A stretch of 64,000 nt of DNA from an uncultured Geobacter sp. (lineage in GTDB: Bacteria; Desulfobacterota; Desulfuromonadia; Geobacterales; Geobacteraceae). The DNA lies in the NCBI GenBank assembly GCA_903925075.1, contig CAIYDQ010000147.1, forward strand, positions 1-64,000, read 5' to 3'. The position numbers and the translations under genes were made by a program. Of the stretch, positions 32,575-40,420 are shown piece after piece (the stretch's first letter is position 1; each line of letters begins with the position of its first letter). The notes under the pieces are model-generated. The model was not told the origin of the DNA, did no database searches, and saw only the letters and a list, made by a program, of their open reading frames with translations.

Positions 32575-33426
32575 CTACAGCGCCGCGATGTCCAGCGGAA
32601 TGGCGACGTAAGCCCCGGCCTCGTTCCTCTCGTAGAGCCGGATCTGCTTCTTTTTACTGGTCACGATGATCGCCGCGTCGATGATGTCCATCGCCTCGTT
32701 CCAAAGCGCGTTCTCTATCTTGAAACTGCGCAGGCGCAGCACCTCCGCCACCCTCAGCTTCCCGTCGACCAGCTTGAAGGCCGCCGTTACCAGCGTCTTC
32801 AGGTCCGCCGCGTTCGAGGTGTTCTCGTCGCCGGTGCTGGCGGTGAGTTCCTCCATGGCCTCGATCAACTTCCCCTCCGCCGCCTGCAGCTCCGGCCCGA
32901 AGTCGATCTTCTTCTGAATGGCGATCGCCAGCTTGAACTTGCGGTCGATGGTGAAGAACTGCATGTTGCCGTCCGTGCCCCCCCGCTTGACCCCGTACTT
33001 CTCGTGCAAGAGCGCCAGTACCGCCTGCACGTCCCTGAAGTTGTACCCCTTGAACCGCTCGATCTTGCCGGCGAGGCTCTTCCAGATCACCGCGACGCTC
33101 AGCACCAGGTCGTGGTAGAGGAGGTCCGTCTCGTGGATGTTCTTAACCAGCACCAGGTCGTCGTTGCCGTTCCTCATCCGCCCGTCAACCACCTGAGGAA
33201 ACTCGGCCTCGAAAGCCAGCCGCAGCGAGTTTTTCAGGGCAAATCCGGCGCCGGCAGCCGCCGCGCGTTCCGTCACCTCGCCCCAGGTAATGGAGTTCAA
33301 GATGACCGGGTTATCGATGCCAATGACCGAAAAAGCGTGGATAGCGTCCTCGGCCGTCGCCTTAGCCTCCTTGCCCGTCTCGTGGTACAGCATGCCGTTG
33401 CTCGGTGAGTAGCTGAAAAAATTCAT
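32575..33426 (-). CDS. DUF3164 family phage protein
   Basis: A 283-residue protein starting at MNFFSYSPSNG, seven bases after AAAGGAG; a longer upstream reading is Arg/Gly-rich and rejected. From about residue 85 it matches DUF3164 of Mu-like phages: LLHEKYGVKRGGTDGNMQFF, KIDFGPELQAAEGKLIE, and the ending KKKQIRLYERNEAGAYVAIP. The function of DUF3164 is not established, though it is nearly always found in the early regions of transposable phages. Confidence 0.8.
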   Translation of the reverse strand: MNFFSYSPSNGMLYHETGKEAKATAEDAIHAFSVIGIDNPVILNSITWGEVTERAAAAGAGFALKNSLRLAFEAEFPQVVDGRMRNGNDDLVLVKNIHETDLLYHDLVLSVAVIWKSLAGKIERFKGYNFRDVQAVLALLHEKYGVKRGGTDGNMQFFTIDRKFKLAIAIQKKIDFGPELQAAEGKLIEAMEELTASTGDENTSNAADLKTLVTAAFKLVDGKLRVAEVLRLRSFKIENALWNEAMDIIDAAIIVTSKKKQIRLYERNEAGAYVAIPLDIAAL

Positions 33427-33447
33427 CCTATTTCTCCTTTGTTTGAT

Positions 33448-33480
33448 GTCCTTCAAGTCCCTGTCGTCCCTTACGTCCCC
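33448..33480. repeat. Intergenic 9-nt-period degenerate repeat
   Basis: Before the DUF3164 gene the minus strand reads GGGACGTAA, GGGACGACA, GGGACTTGA, AGGACATCA in 9-nt register. Confidence 0.55.
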
Positions 33481-33716
33481 TACTCCTGCATCTGCTCCCA
33501 GACATCCATGACCGAATCCTGAAGGCACATCAGCGCCCCGTGCAGCCCGTCCGGTAGGTCCGGTTCGTCGGAAAAATTGCCGACGACGCAATCCACCGTC
33601 CCGTCGGCGACCCGCGCCCACTCCTCGGAGATGCTGCGGCCGTCCTTGTCCATGACCTTGAGCGTGATCCGCTGCGCGGTGATCACCACCATGACCGTCT
33701 CGAATTCCACGCTCAT
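33480..33716 (-). CDS. Small acidic early phage protein
   Basis: A 78-residue protein starting MSVEFETVMVVI, with its ATG overlapping the previous stop (ATGA) and GAGGG seven bases upstream. It is acidic, with an N-terminal beta region and a C-terminal helix ending VMDVWEQMQE. No family is recognised; it is part of an overlapping early operon. Confidence 0.6.
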   Translation of the reverse strand: MSVEFETVMVVITAQRITLKVMDKDGRSISEEWARVADGTVDCVVGNFSDEPDLPDGLHGALMCLQDSVMDVWEQMQE

Positions 33717-33889
33717 CTCCATACCCTCGCCAGCGGAGCCCCGGTCAACTTGTCCCCCTGCAGCGACCCGGAGCAGATATGCCTGACCGCCGCCGATTGG
33801 GCGCGAAAGTCGGACAACTTGCGCGATCGCCGATAGTCGCGGTTCTTGTGATACCAGCACAAAAGCCTCTTGAACCCCTGTTTAATCAT
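33713..33889 (-). CDS. Small basic early phage protein
   Basis: A 58-residue, strongly basic protein (MIKQGFKRLLCWYHKNRDYR start) that overlaps the genes on both sides (8 bp and 4 bp). It may bind nucleic acid. No family is recognised. Confidence 0.55.
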   Translation of the reverse strand: MIKQGFKRLLCWYHKNRDYRRSRKLSDFRAQSAAVRHICSGSLQGDKLTGAPLARVWR

Positions 33890-34007
33890 TGTCAATCCCC
33901 CTTCGCAGCTCATCCATGCGGTCGTTGAAGCGCTTCAAGCATTCCGGGCAGTCGTTGTAGTTGTGGTCGGTCCGCCCGAACCGCGAGCAGCCCCAGACCG
34001 GCCTCAA
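33882..34007 (-). CDS. Very small early protein with Cys/His pattern, start uncertain
   Basis: The frame ending at 33882 encodes a natural-looking sequence, WGCSRFGRTDHNYNDCPECL and then KRFNDRMDELRRGIDND. No ATG or GTG opens it; the TTG at 34007, nine bases after GGAGGG, gives 41 residues. The Cys, His, Cys, Cys spacing could bind a metal. The next gene starts 8 bp inside it. Confidence 0.45.
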   Translation of the reverse strand: MRPVWGCSRFGRTDHNYNDCPECLKRFNDRMDELRRGIDND

Positions 34008-34039
34008 CCCCGTCAGCCCTCCATCTTTGTTGGTTACCC

Positions 34040-34531
34040 TCAGCCATGGTGTCCACTTCCCAGCAGCATGTTGCCGGCGGCTGTCTCGATCTCCCCCAGG
34101 GCGTCCATGCTCATCGGCTGATCGCGCAGGGCGGCCAGCAGATAGAGGCAGGTTTTGGACAGGCAGATGACCGTCTCCTCCTCGGCTGTGCCGTAGACGG
34201 CCACCCGGCCGGCGATGGCGATAATGGAGCCGTCCAGGCTGGCGGCCAGCTTTGGAGCCGGCAGCGCAGCGGCCTGTTCGGACCATTCCTGGACATGCCC
34301 AAAGAGCGAAGCAACCGTAAGCCCCTTGCCCCAGAGCCAATCGCTGATGACCGGCGTAGCGGCGACGAATTCGGCCACGTCGGCCAGAAAGCGCTGGCGC
34401 TCGGCCGGGTCCACCGGCAGCTCGCCGAAGTTGAACACCCGGCTGATCAGCCCCTTGCTCCAGCCGGTGGCGTTCACCAGCTCCGACTGGGTCAGCTTGC
34501 ACTCGTTGAAGGCCAGCTTGATTCTCAGCAT
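34040..34531 (-). CDS. XRE-type HTH early regulator
   Basis: A 163-residue protein whose ATG lies 7 bp inside the end of the B-like gene. The N-terminal HTH reads RIKLAFNECKLTQSELVNAT followed by GWSKGLISRVFNFGELPVDP, where a third helix contacts DNA. The C-terminal half (ALPAPKLAASLDGSIIAIAG) has no recognised domain. Probably a phage regulator in the transposition operon. Confidence 0.65.
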   Translation of the reverse strand: MLRIKLAFNECKLTQSELVNATGWSKGLISRVFNFGELPVDPAERQRFLADVAEFVAATPVISDWLWGKGLTVASLFGHVQEWSEQAAALPAPKLAASLDGSIIAIAGRVAVYGTAEEETVICLSKTCLYLLAALRDQPMSMDALGEIETAAGNMLLGSGHHG

Positions 34532-35421
34532 GCCGACACCTCCTTCAGCTCGACTTCGCCGCCCGCGCGGCGCGCCTGCACTTCTTTCAAGGCGTCCTTA
34601 GCGGAGAGCGCGGCCACCGGCTGCTTCTTGGCCAACCCCTTGGGAAGCGCCGTCGCCTTCGGGGCCCCGCCGACCGCCTCCACGTCGCCGACCGTAGCCA
34701 TCTGCCGGCCGTCGGCCCAGGCGTAGTTCAGGACGGCGATGCACAGCTCCTGCAGCTCCAGGTAGTTAGTCGACTGCGGCCGCCCCGCCAACGCCTCGAT
34801 AGCCTCCTCCTCGAAATGCTTGCCCAGGGTCGCCTTCACGTACCCCACGGCCTCCCCGGCGAACAGCCCCTGCATCCGCACCAGATCCGTGCGCAGCCGC
34901 ACCTCGCTGACGCCGGGCCGGTTCATCGGGTCGCTCTGCCCGATCAGCACCACCGTGAAGAGCTCGCGCTCCCCCATCCACTCGATCTCCCGGAGCGTCT
35001 TCAGGCTCTTCAACGTGGCGCCATGCAGGCGCTGCGCCTCCTCGATACAGACCACGATCTTCTCCTTCTGGCTGGCCGCGCCGACGATCCGCCGCAGCTG
35101 CCGGCTCCGGGTCTCGCCCCGACCCAGCGGGGCCTCGTCGGAGAGGTCCAGGATAATCGCCGTCTCGATATCCGCGATCGAGATCTTCTCCTTTTGCGCC
35201 CGGGCCACGTCCACCCGGCGCACCCCCAGCTTATGCAGCGCCGCGTTGATCGCCTCCGACTTGCCGACGCCGCGCTCGCCGACGATGCTCACCATGGCGT
35301 TCGACTCCACCGCCATGGCCAGAATCCGGCGCACACGCAAGCTGTCGCCGGTGTCGAACCGAGCCTTCTTGAACGGGTCGACCTTGTAACCAAGGTTGAC
35401 AAGCAGTTCCAGTTTCGTCAT
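34525..35421 (-). CDS. Transposition target-selection ATPase (MuB-like)
   Basis: A 298-residue AAA+ ATPase starting seven bases after AAGGAGG. Walker A is GERGVGKS (residues 48-55) and Walker B lies in IVVCIEEAQRLHG (122 onwards). Like MuB it would bind host DNA, mark target sites and activate the transposase. It follows the transposase gene as in all Mu-like phages, separated by a strong hairpin (35452-35476) and a short 9-nt repeat. Confidence 0.9.
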   Translation of the reverse strand: MTKLELLVNLGYKVDPFKKARFDTGDSLRVRRILAMAVESNAMVSIVGERGVGKSEAINAALHKLGVRRVDVARAQKEKISIADIETAIILDLSDEAPLGRGETRSRQLRRIVGAASQKEKIVVCIEEAQRLHGATLKSLKTLREIEWMGERELFTVVLIGQSDPMNRPGVSEVRLRTDLVRMQGLFAGEAVGYVKATLGKHFEEEAIEALAGRPQSTNYLELQELCIAVLNYAWADGRQMATVGDVEAVGGAPKATALPKGLAKKQPVAALSAKDALKEVQARRAGGEVELKEVSAC

Positions 35422-35451
35422 AATCAAACCTCCTTGTAGTTTAGTAGGTGG

Positions 35452-35476
35452 GGGAGGGCGGCCCATCCGCCCTCCC
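35452..35476. terminator. Strong hairpin between transposase and ATPase genes
   Basis: GGGAGGGCGG (35452-35461) and CCGCCCTCCC (35467-35476) form a perfect 10-bp stem around CCCAT. No T-run follows on the minus strand, so it may attenuate rather than stop transcription into the ATPase gene, or stabilise mRNA. Confidence 0.5.
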
Positions 35477-35480
35477 TGAA

Positions 35481-35516
35481 GTCCCATCATTCCCAGCAAT
35501 TCCCATAATTCCCAGA
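35481..35516. repeat. Intergenic 9-nt-period repeat (GGGANNNNT type)
   Basis: On the minus strand GGGAATTAT, GGGAATTGCT (one extra base) and GGGAATGAT lie between the transposase stop and the hairpin. Confidence 0.6.
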
Positions 35517-35524
35517 TCCGCTCC

Positions 35525-37120
35525 CTACAACGCCTGCGCCTGCACCGCCTGTAATTCCAAAGCCAAATCCGCCACGAACCGCCGCGACAGCCCGCTCTCC
35601 ACGATCATCCCCTTGACTTCGCTCCTCATTTCCGCGTCCATGAAGGCTCCGCAAAGCCCCTGGAACTCCCTCAAGGCAGTCTCGATATCCGGGTAGCTGT
35701 CGACGCTCAGCGGGTCCTCGATCTGGCGCACCTCCTTGATCCTGGTCGGCATCTGCCGCACGTTGGCCGCCCTGGCGCGATCCTCCGTATAAAGCGTGTT
35801 GGTCAACCCCGTAAGCTCCACGGCGGCCTTACGCACCTGCTGATAAGTGCTCTCCGGGGCCTCCGAATACTCGCCCAGGGCGTTCGGAGTGAAGTCCTCG
35901 ACCTCGTATTTCGCGCCGTCCTTCTGGTCGACCACCACCATCCTGTTCGCGAACATCCCCTGGTAGACCCAGACCCAGGCGTCATGCAGCCCCTTCACCT
36001 CGTAAATCACGTTATCCAGGGAGAAACAGCCGTCCTGGCCGAGCTTGCGGGACCAGCGGCGCACCAGCGTCTTGATCGCATTCTCCGGCAGCGCCACAGC
36101 CCCGCCGATCTGGTTGATCTTCAGCCACGCCTGACGCCGGCTGATCGTGCGCTCGTAGCGGTGCTTCATCTCGTTGTAGTCGCGCTGGTAGCGCAGGAAT
36201 CGCTGGTTAAGCTCCGACAGCGATATCTCGAACTTCTTCCAGTCGCTCTCCGCGAAAAAAGGAAGCTCGAAGCGCTGCCACATGGTCCTCCAGGGGCGCT
36301 CGATCTTGCCGTGCGCGTCCTTATTGAGCACCTCCGAGGGGGCAATCTCGATACCGAGGCGCTCGAACCATTCCGGGATACCGTCCGAACTCATCATCGG
36401 CCCGTGATCCCCCTTGATCTTCTCCGGCAACCCGAACATCTCCTTCTCCGAGTTCTGCGACCAGGCCCAGCAAAGGAAATCGAGGTTGTCCCCGGCGCTC
36501 TCCCCCAGGGCCGCGACGTAGCGACCCACATGGAAGCCGCTGTAGTCGTCGACCACCCCGTAAATCCAGGGGCGCAGCCGGATCGGCACCGGCTTGTTCT
36601 TGTAATCCTTGGTGCCGCCGTAGATCCGGAGCATGTAATCGCCATCCGGCAGCTCACGGTGCACGTAAAAGCAGTTCGAACTGGAGGCGTCGACGTGATG
36701 CATCTTGTTTGGCCCATCCGCCTGGTAGCGCTCGATCCGGCGGCGCTGCTTATTGGCGCCGATCTCCCTGATCACCCGGTCGAAAGTGGCCACATGCGCC
36801 ATCCCCGCGGGAATCAGCCCGTTGGCCACGGCGATCTCCACCGCATCCTTGGTGGTGATCTGGCCGCGGTGCTCGGGCGGCCGGCTCTTGACCTGGGCAA
36901 CCAGCAGGGCGGCCTGTTCGATGTCCTCGATCTGCCGCACACCCGCCCGCTTCTTCCCCACCCGTTTACCGGTGGCCGGGATCGAGCGATACAGCGTCTG
37001 GTAGCTCACGTCCAGGCGCTTCGCCCAGTCCTTCACCACCGTCCCGCGGCCGCCCTTCGGGCAACCCGCCAAATCCGCTTTCAGCATGGCCAGCACGGCC
37101 GGATCGATTGCTTTTGCCAT
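35525..37120 (-). CDS. DDE transposase (MuA-like)
   Basis: A 531-residue transposase. The N-terminal 130 residues contain HTH elements (VVKDWAKRLDVSYQTLYRSI). The RNase H-like core carries the catalytic triad: Asp144 in HHVDAS, Asp238 in KGDHGPM, and Glu274 in HGKIERPWRT. A beta-barrel domain (about 380-470) and an alpha-helical C-terminus that should contact the ATPase follow. It catalyses integration and replicative transposition of the phage. The ATG at 37120 lies one base after the preceding stop, which indicates coupling. Confidence 0.93.
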   Translation of the reverse strand: MAKAIDPAVLAMLKADLAGCPKGGRGTVVKDWAKRLDVSYQTLYRSIPATGKRVGKKRAGVRQIEDIEQAALLVAQVKSRPPEHRGQITTKDAVEIAVANGLIPAGMAHVATFDRVIREIGANKQRRRIERYQADGPNKMHHVDASSSNCFYVHRELPDGDYMLRIYGGTKDYKNKPVPIRLRPWIYGVVDDYSGFHVGRYVAALGESAGDNLDFLCWAWSQNSEKEMFGLPEKIKGDHGPMMSSDGIPEWFERLGIEIAPSEVLNKDAHGKIERPWRTMWQRFELPFFAESDWKKFEISLSELNQRFLRYQRDYNEMKHRYERTISRRQAWLKINQIGGAVALPENAIKTLVRRWSRKLGQDGCFSLDNVIYEVKGLHDAWVWVYQGMFANRMVVVDQKDGAKYEVEDFTPNALGEYSEAPESTYQQVRKAAVELTGLTNTLYTEDRARAANVRQMPTRIKEVRQIEDPLSVDSYPDIETALREFQGLCGAFMDAEMRSEVKGMIVESGLSRRFVADLALELQAVQAQAL

Positions 37121-37121
37121 T

Positions 37122-38237
37122 TCACGCCTCGAAGAGATTAACGGCCCGTTCCCAGCGCTGGCGCAGATCCGAGAGAGCAAGCTCCACCGTCTGCATGTGC
37201 CCCTCAACCTGCCCCATGATGATCGGCTCCTGCTGCACCCGCTCGTCCACGATGAAGCTCGACATCAGAGCGACCACGCAAAGGACGCCGTCCTTGATCC
37301 CCTGCAGCTGCTCGGCCGCGAAAGAGAGGTCCCGCTCCTCCGGGTCGAAAGGCTTCAGGCGGCGGACCTCCTTCACCAGCGCCTTCACCTCCGCCTTCAG
37401 CCCCTTGGTCTCCTCCTTCACCGCGTCATCCAGGCGCCCTTCCAGCTTCTCGACCCGTTCGGTCAGCTTCGACCGGCTTTCGAGCACCCTTTCGATAGCC
37501 GCCTGCAGATCCTCGTGGTGGTCCTCGTCGATCGGGATCACCTCCTCTCCGATGGTGAGGCAGTCGATGCTGACGGCGACAGTCCCATCCAGGGTGAGTT
37601 GGCGCAGCTTACGGAGGTCGCGGTAACCAACCCTTAAACTGGCGACGGTCCCCAAAAAATCCTCCCCAAATGCTTGCAAGTTGAGCAGGTCCTCGTCTAC
37701 CTGCCGACGAGATTTACCTATAGATTCACAGAACTTATCCCAAGTACCTATCCCAGGGACATCCTTGTATATCTTTAACTCCTTAACCTCCTTCAACCAC
37801 ATCAAACTGGCGACGTCGCCAAATTTGACGACCATCTGTACGCCTTGAACTTGCCCAATCACCCTATGACAGCGGGCAATTTGGCTTTCTCTCTCTATCT
37901 GCTCCACAGCCCTTAGGTCCTTTGCGTCCCTTTCGTCCTGCAACGTGGCGATCTCCATCCCAGTAGTCCTCTCCTGCCGATTGGCGGTGTCCAGAACAGC
38001 CTGGTCGGTAATGGTCGGTTCTGCCGTAAACTGGACCAACCTCTGGCGCAAGGCCTTCTCCCTCATCCGGTTCCCGGGCAATCCCTCTACCTGCTCCAAA
38101 GCCTGCCTCACCGTGGCCTCGTCTGTCCGCGCCAGTACGCCCTGGAAATTCACGTCAGTTGCCGGAGTTCCCATCAACCACATGAGGTCGGTCCCGTCCT
38201 TTGTGCCCTTTTTGCTACCCTCCGCACCGTCGCCCAT
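37122..38237 (-). CDS. Early phage protein with coiled coil, function unknown
   Basis: A 371-residue protein translated from the ATG at 38237 after GGAGG. Residues about 120-190 (YKDVPGIGTWDKFCESIGKS then RRQVDEDLLNLQ) look like the HTH-like segment of DUF3102-type phage proteins. Residues 245-290 form a coiled coil. Two short stretches of the coding sequence repeat in 9-nt steps (GGACGAAAG-like). It precedes the transposase, where Mu encodes other replication and regulatory factors. The exact role is unknown. Confidence 0.6.
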   Translation of the reverse strand: MGDGAEGSKKGTKDGTDLMWLMGTPATDVNFQGVLARTDEATVRQALEQVEGLPGNRMREKALRQRLVQFTAEPTITDQAVLDTANRQERTTGMEIATLQDERDAKDLRAVEQIERESQIARCHRVIGQVQGVQMVVKFGDVASLMWLKEVKELKIYKDVPGIGTWDKFCESIGKSRRQVDEDLLNLQAFGEDFLGTVASLRVGYRDLRKLRQLTLDGTVAVSIDCLTIGEEVIPIDEDHHEDLQAAIERVLESRSKLTERVEKLEGRLDDAVKEETKGLKAEVKALVKEVRRLKPFDPEERDLSFAAEQLQGIKDGVLCVVALMSSFIVDERVQQEPIIMGQVEGHMQTVELALSDLRQRWERAVNLFEA

Positions 38238-38238
38238 C

Positions 38239-38535
38239 TCACACCTCCAGTCTTGTAATTTCCCGCTCAATACCGGCCTTCCTATCCTTCAGCCCCTGCA
38301 AATAGATCGCGTACATACCGCTTATCCGGGAGCCCGCCTCGTACATCTCTCCCACCTGACGCACCCATTTGCGCTCCAGCGCCGGCTGCAGGTGGCTCAT
38401 CACCGTCCCATGCGCCATGTCCAGCGCCTTGGAGATCTGCGTACCCGACACCGGACCGGACTGCTGGTGCAGAAACTCCAGGATGTCAATGAACTTGTAG
38501 TTCGACTGCACCGGGTTGTAGGTCTTCTTGTTCAT
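38239..38535 (-). CDS. Winged-helix DNA-binding protein
   Basis: A 98-residue protein with an IclR/MarR-like winged helix (FIDILEFLHQQSGPVSGTQI, then SKALDMAHGTVMSHLQPALE) and a C-terminal helix. It sits between ner and the next early gene. It probably acts as an early regulator; its target is unknown. Confidence 0.7.
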   Translation of the reverse strand: MNKKTYNPVQSNYKFIDILEFLHQQSGPVSGTQISKALDMAHGTVMSHLQPALERKWVRQVGEMYEAGSRISGMYAIYLQGLKDRKAGIEREITRLEV

Positions 38536-38555
38536 TGTATTGCCCTCATGATAGT

Positions 38556-38873
38556 TTATGCGTTGCTAACCGCCTGTTTTTCTGCTACTCTTCCGACCTT
38601 CTTTACCACCTTGGCGGTGCGCTCCTTTAGTGGATGCCCGCGGCGATCATATCGACTAGGCCAGATCACAGCCGGCTTCACTCCTACAATCTTGGCCACA
38701 ATCCTCTCCATGATCGGCCACGCCTTATGCAGCACCATATTAGGGGAGTTCCTGACGTACCCCTTCTCCCGAGCAATCCTGGCAAAGCTGTACCCCTTCT
38801 TAGCCAGGGACGCCTTAATGTCGGCAGGATGCCAATCAATGACGGGAGACGTTTCACAGGCTGATGATTCCAT
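38556..38873 (-). CDS. ner: Ner-like early repressor
   Basis: A 105-residue protein. DWHPADIKASLAKKGYSFAR and the following WPIMERIVAKIVGVKPAVIW match the Ner/Nlp HTH family, including the typical W-P-S-R-Y motif after the last helix. Ner shuts down early and repressor transcription after lytic growth starts. It is divergent from the repressor gene across a 108-bp operator region. The C-terminal basic tail is longer than in Mu Ner. Confidence 0.85.
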   Translation of the reverse strand: MESSACETSPVIDWHPADIKASLAKKGYSFARIAREKGYVRNSPNMVLHKAWPIMERIVAKIVGVKPAVIWPSRYDRRGHPLKERTAKVVKKVGRVAEKQAVSNA

Positions 38874-38887
38874 TGAGGCCTCTTTTT

Positions 38888-38915
38888 TTGACTACATACG
38901 TTTTACAAGTAATAT
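38888..38915 (+). promoter_or_regulatory. Candidate repressor promoter
   Basis: TTGACT (38888-38893) and TAATAT (38910-38915) are separated by 16 bp and point to the repressor gene. The operator-like repeats lie between this promoter and the start codon, allowing autoregulation by roadblock. Confidence 0.45.
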
Positions 38916-38924
38916 CTGCATAGA

Positions 38925-38977
38925 CAAAATACCGCTATCGCGATTTCATGTCAAGCAAAATACCGCTATAGAGATTT
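38925..38977. promoter_or_regulatory. Tandem operator-like repeats of the immunity region
   Basis: Two 22-bp direct repeats, 38925-38946 and 38956-38977, share CAAAATACCGCTAT and end in GATTT, differing at two positions. Their 31-bp spacing is about three helical turns, so bound proteins would lie on one face. They are the likely sites of the repressor or Ner. Confidence 0.65.
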
Positions 38978-38981
38978 TTTT

Positions 38982-39389
38982 ATGATTAGTGATAGACTTA
39001 GGCAGTTAAGAAAACAAAAGTCATTATCGCAGAAGGAGTTAGCTCAACTTCTCGGTACTTCGCAGGGGTATATCAGCGACATCGAAAAAGGCATCAAGAA
39101 GCCAGGAGCGGAATTTCTAATATCGCTAAAGAGGTTTTTCGGGGTAAGCTTAGATTGGTTTTTAACCGGCCAAGGAGAGCCATACCCCCCTGGAATGGGT
39201 TTCCTGCTTGTAGAGTGTGAGAATTTAGATTATAGGAACACACCAACTTTAGGTAAAATCCGAATAATGCTTGAAGGCTTGAATGAGGAGGCGTTGTACA
39301 AGGTGCTACTCTACACTGAAGAACAAAAATTATTGATGCAGCTAAAACACCAGCTCAACAAAAATGATCCCTCGCCAGGCGGCAAATGA
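38982..39389 (+). CDS. XRE-family phage repressor (c-like)
   Basis: A 135-residue protein with a canonical N-terminal HTH (LRQLRKQKSLSQKELAQLLG, then TSQGYISDIEKG) and a small helical C-terminus that may dimerise. There is no LexA-like peptidase domain, so induction would not be by self-cleavage. It reads divergently from ner and the transposition genes, the standard immunity arrangement. The gene and its two downstream partners are clearly lower in GC than the rest of the prophage. Its stop overlaps the next start (ATGA). Confidence 0.85.
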   Translation: MISDRLRQLRKQKSLSQKELAQLLGTSQGYISDIEKGIKKPGAEFLISLKRFFGVSLDWFLTGQGEPYPPGMGFLLVECENLDYRNTPTLGKIRIMLEGLNEEALYKVLLYTEEQKLLMQLKHQLNKNDPSPGGK

Positions 39390-39685
39390 GATACATAGCT
39401 AGCGTTTTACCTATCATCCTACTCATTCTGTCTGTCTCTACGTCAGAAGCCCGGAAAAGGCTTGAAACTTATGTTGACAACCAAGGTGCACGACGGGTAG
39501 TTGGTACCCACAAGATCTATCGTGACTATGCAGCCGTCAAAGCCTTCAAGAAAAAGAATCCTCAGCCTAACGACGGACACGCCTACGACATTCACCATGT
39601 AAAGTCGTTAAAACATGGCGGAGCCGACAAACCTTCGAATATGCAATGGATAAGGACCGTGGACCATAGACGCAAGAGAATGTGA
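39386..39685 (+). CDS. Small exported HNH-type protein (moron)
   Basis: A 99-residue protein. Residues 1-22 form a Sec signal peptide (YIASVLPIILLILSVSTSEA). The C-terminal half has an HNH-like core (YDIHHVKSLKHGGADKPSNM) followed by WIRTVDHRRKRM. HNH proteins are usually nucleases acting in the cytoplasm; an exported one could act on incoming DNA in the periplasm or outside. It is coupled to the repressor by a 4-bp overlap, so it is made in the lysogen. A host-benefit or superinfection-exclusion role is inference. Confidence 0.7.
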   Translation: MRYIASVLPIILLILSVSTSEARKRLETYVDNQGARRVVGTHKIYRDYAAVKAFKKKNPQPNDGHAYDIHHVKSLKHGGADKPSNMQWIRTVDHRRKRM

Positions 39686-39707
39686 GAGCAACGAGGAGGT
39701 GAATACG

Positions 39708-40355
39708 ATGAACAACGATATGAAAAGCATAAAAATTTTGATGACGCTGAGTTGTCTGCTCATTTGTGGTTGCGTTTCAGGTCAATTCCAATATACCCAG
39801 CCACTTAAACCAGTGATCTCCCAACCTAATTTTGTTGTCCTTGAAAAGCCAAAAGATATCGTATGGAAAGAACTAATCCCAGCAGTCGGAAAGGCTTTCT
39901 GGGTTATAAATAACTTAGACAAAGCTTCTGGTCTGATCAATATAAGCTACCAGGGCGATCCCCTTCTATATGTAGATTGTGGCTCCATGAAAAGTTTCGT
40001 AAATCATGCTGGCGTTCCAAGAAAGTATGAATTTTTAGGATCTAGCTCAGACACTTTTTTTGAGACAGTTGAGCATGGCAGCATCTTAACTGTTCGTAGA
40101 AAGTTGAGTTTGGAAGGGAGGGTTAACCTAATTCTGGAAGAGCTGACACCAGGTCAGACTAAAATTACTGCTAGCTCTAAATATATCCTATCCAAAACCT
40201 CCATATTAAACCCTTCCGGTGGCACCCAATACACCGAACACGACACCATTTCCTTTAATTCTAATCAAGGGTCGGTCTTTAGTAAAGGCGGGACGATCTG
40301 TTATGCAAATGGCAAGCTTGAGGCTTCTTTACTTCAAATGGTCCCAAGTAAATAG
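39708..40355 (+). CDS. Prophage lipoprotein (moron)
   Basis: A 215-residue protein starting eight bases after AGGAGG. The N-terminus MNNDMKSIKILMTLSCLLIC ends in a lipobox (LICGC), so it should be lipid-anchored in the envelope. The mature part is beta-rich and of no recognised family. It is low in GC and cotranscribed with the repressor and the HNH gene. Lysogen-expressed phage lipoproteins often block superinfection; that is a hypothesis here. Confidence 0.7.
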   Translation: MNNDMKSIKILMTLSCLLICGCVSGQFQYTQPLKPVISQPNFVVLEKPKDIVWKELIPAVGKAFWVINNLDKASGLINISYQGDPLLYVDCGSMKSFVNHAGVPRKYEFLGSSSDTFFETVEHGSILTVRRKLSLEGRVNLILEELTPGQTKITASSKYILSKTSILNPSGGTQYTEHDTISFNSNQGSVFSKGGTICYANGKLEASLLQMVPSK

Positions 40356-40380
40356 TTTTTACGTTTTCCCTTATAAAAAC

Positions 40381-40420
40381 GCGCATGCCGTCAACGGGAG
40401 ATCCCATCGGCGGCATGCGC
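40381..40420. terminator. 10-bp perfect inverted repeat after the lipoprotein gene
   Basis: GCGCATGCCG (40381-40390) and CGGCATGCGC (40411-40420) enclose a 20-nt loop that itself contains GGGA and TCCC arms. It follows the last repressor-operon gene by 25 bp and probably ends that transcript, although no T-run follows. Confidence 0.55.

Noticed and set aside
33427-33621. N-terminal extension of the DUF3164 gene
   Set aside because: The extension is Arg/Gly-rich and overlaps another gene in a shifted frame. A strong ribosome site precedes the ATG at 33426.
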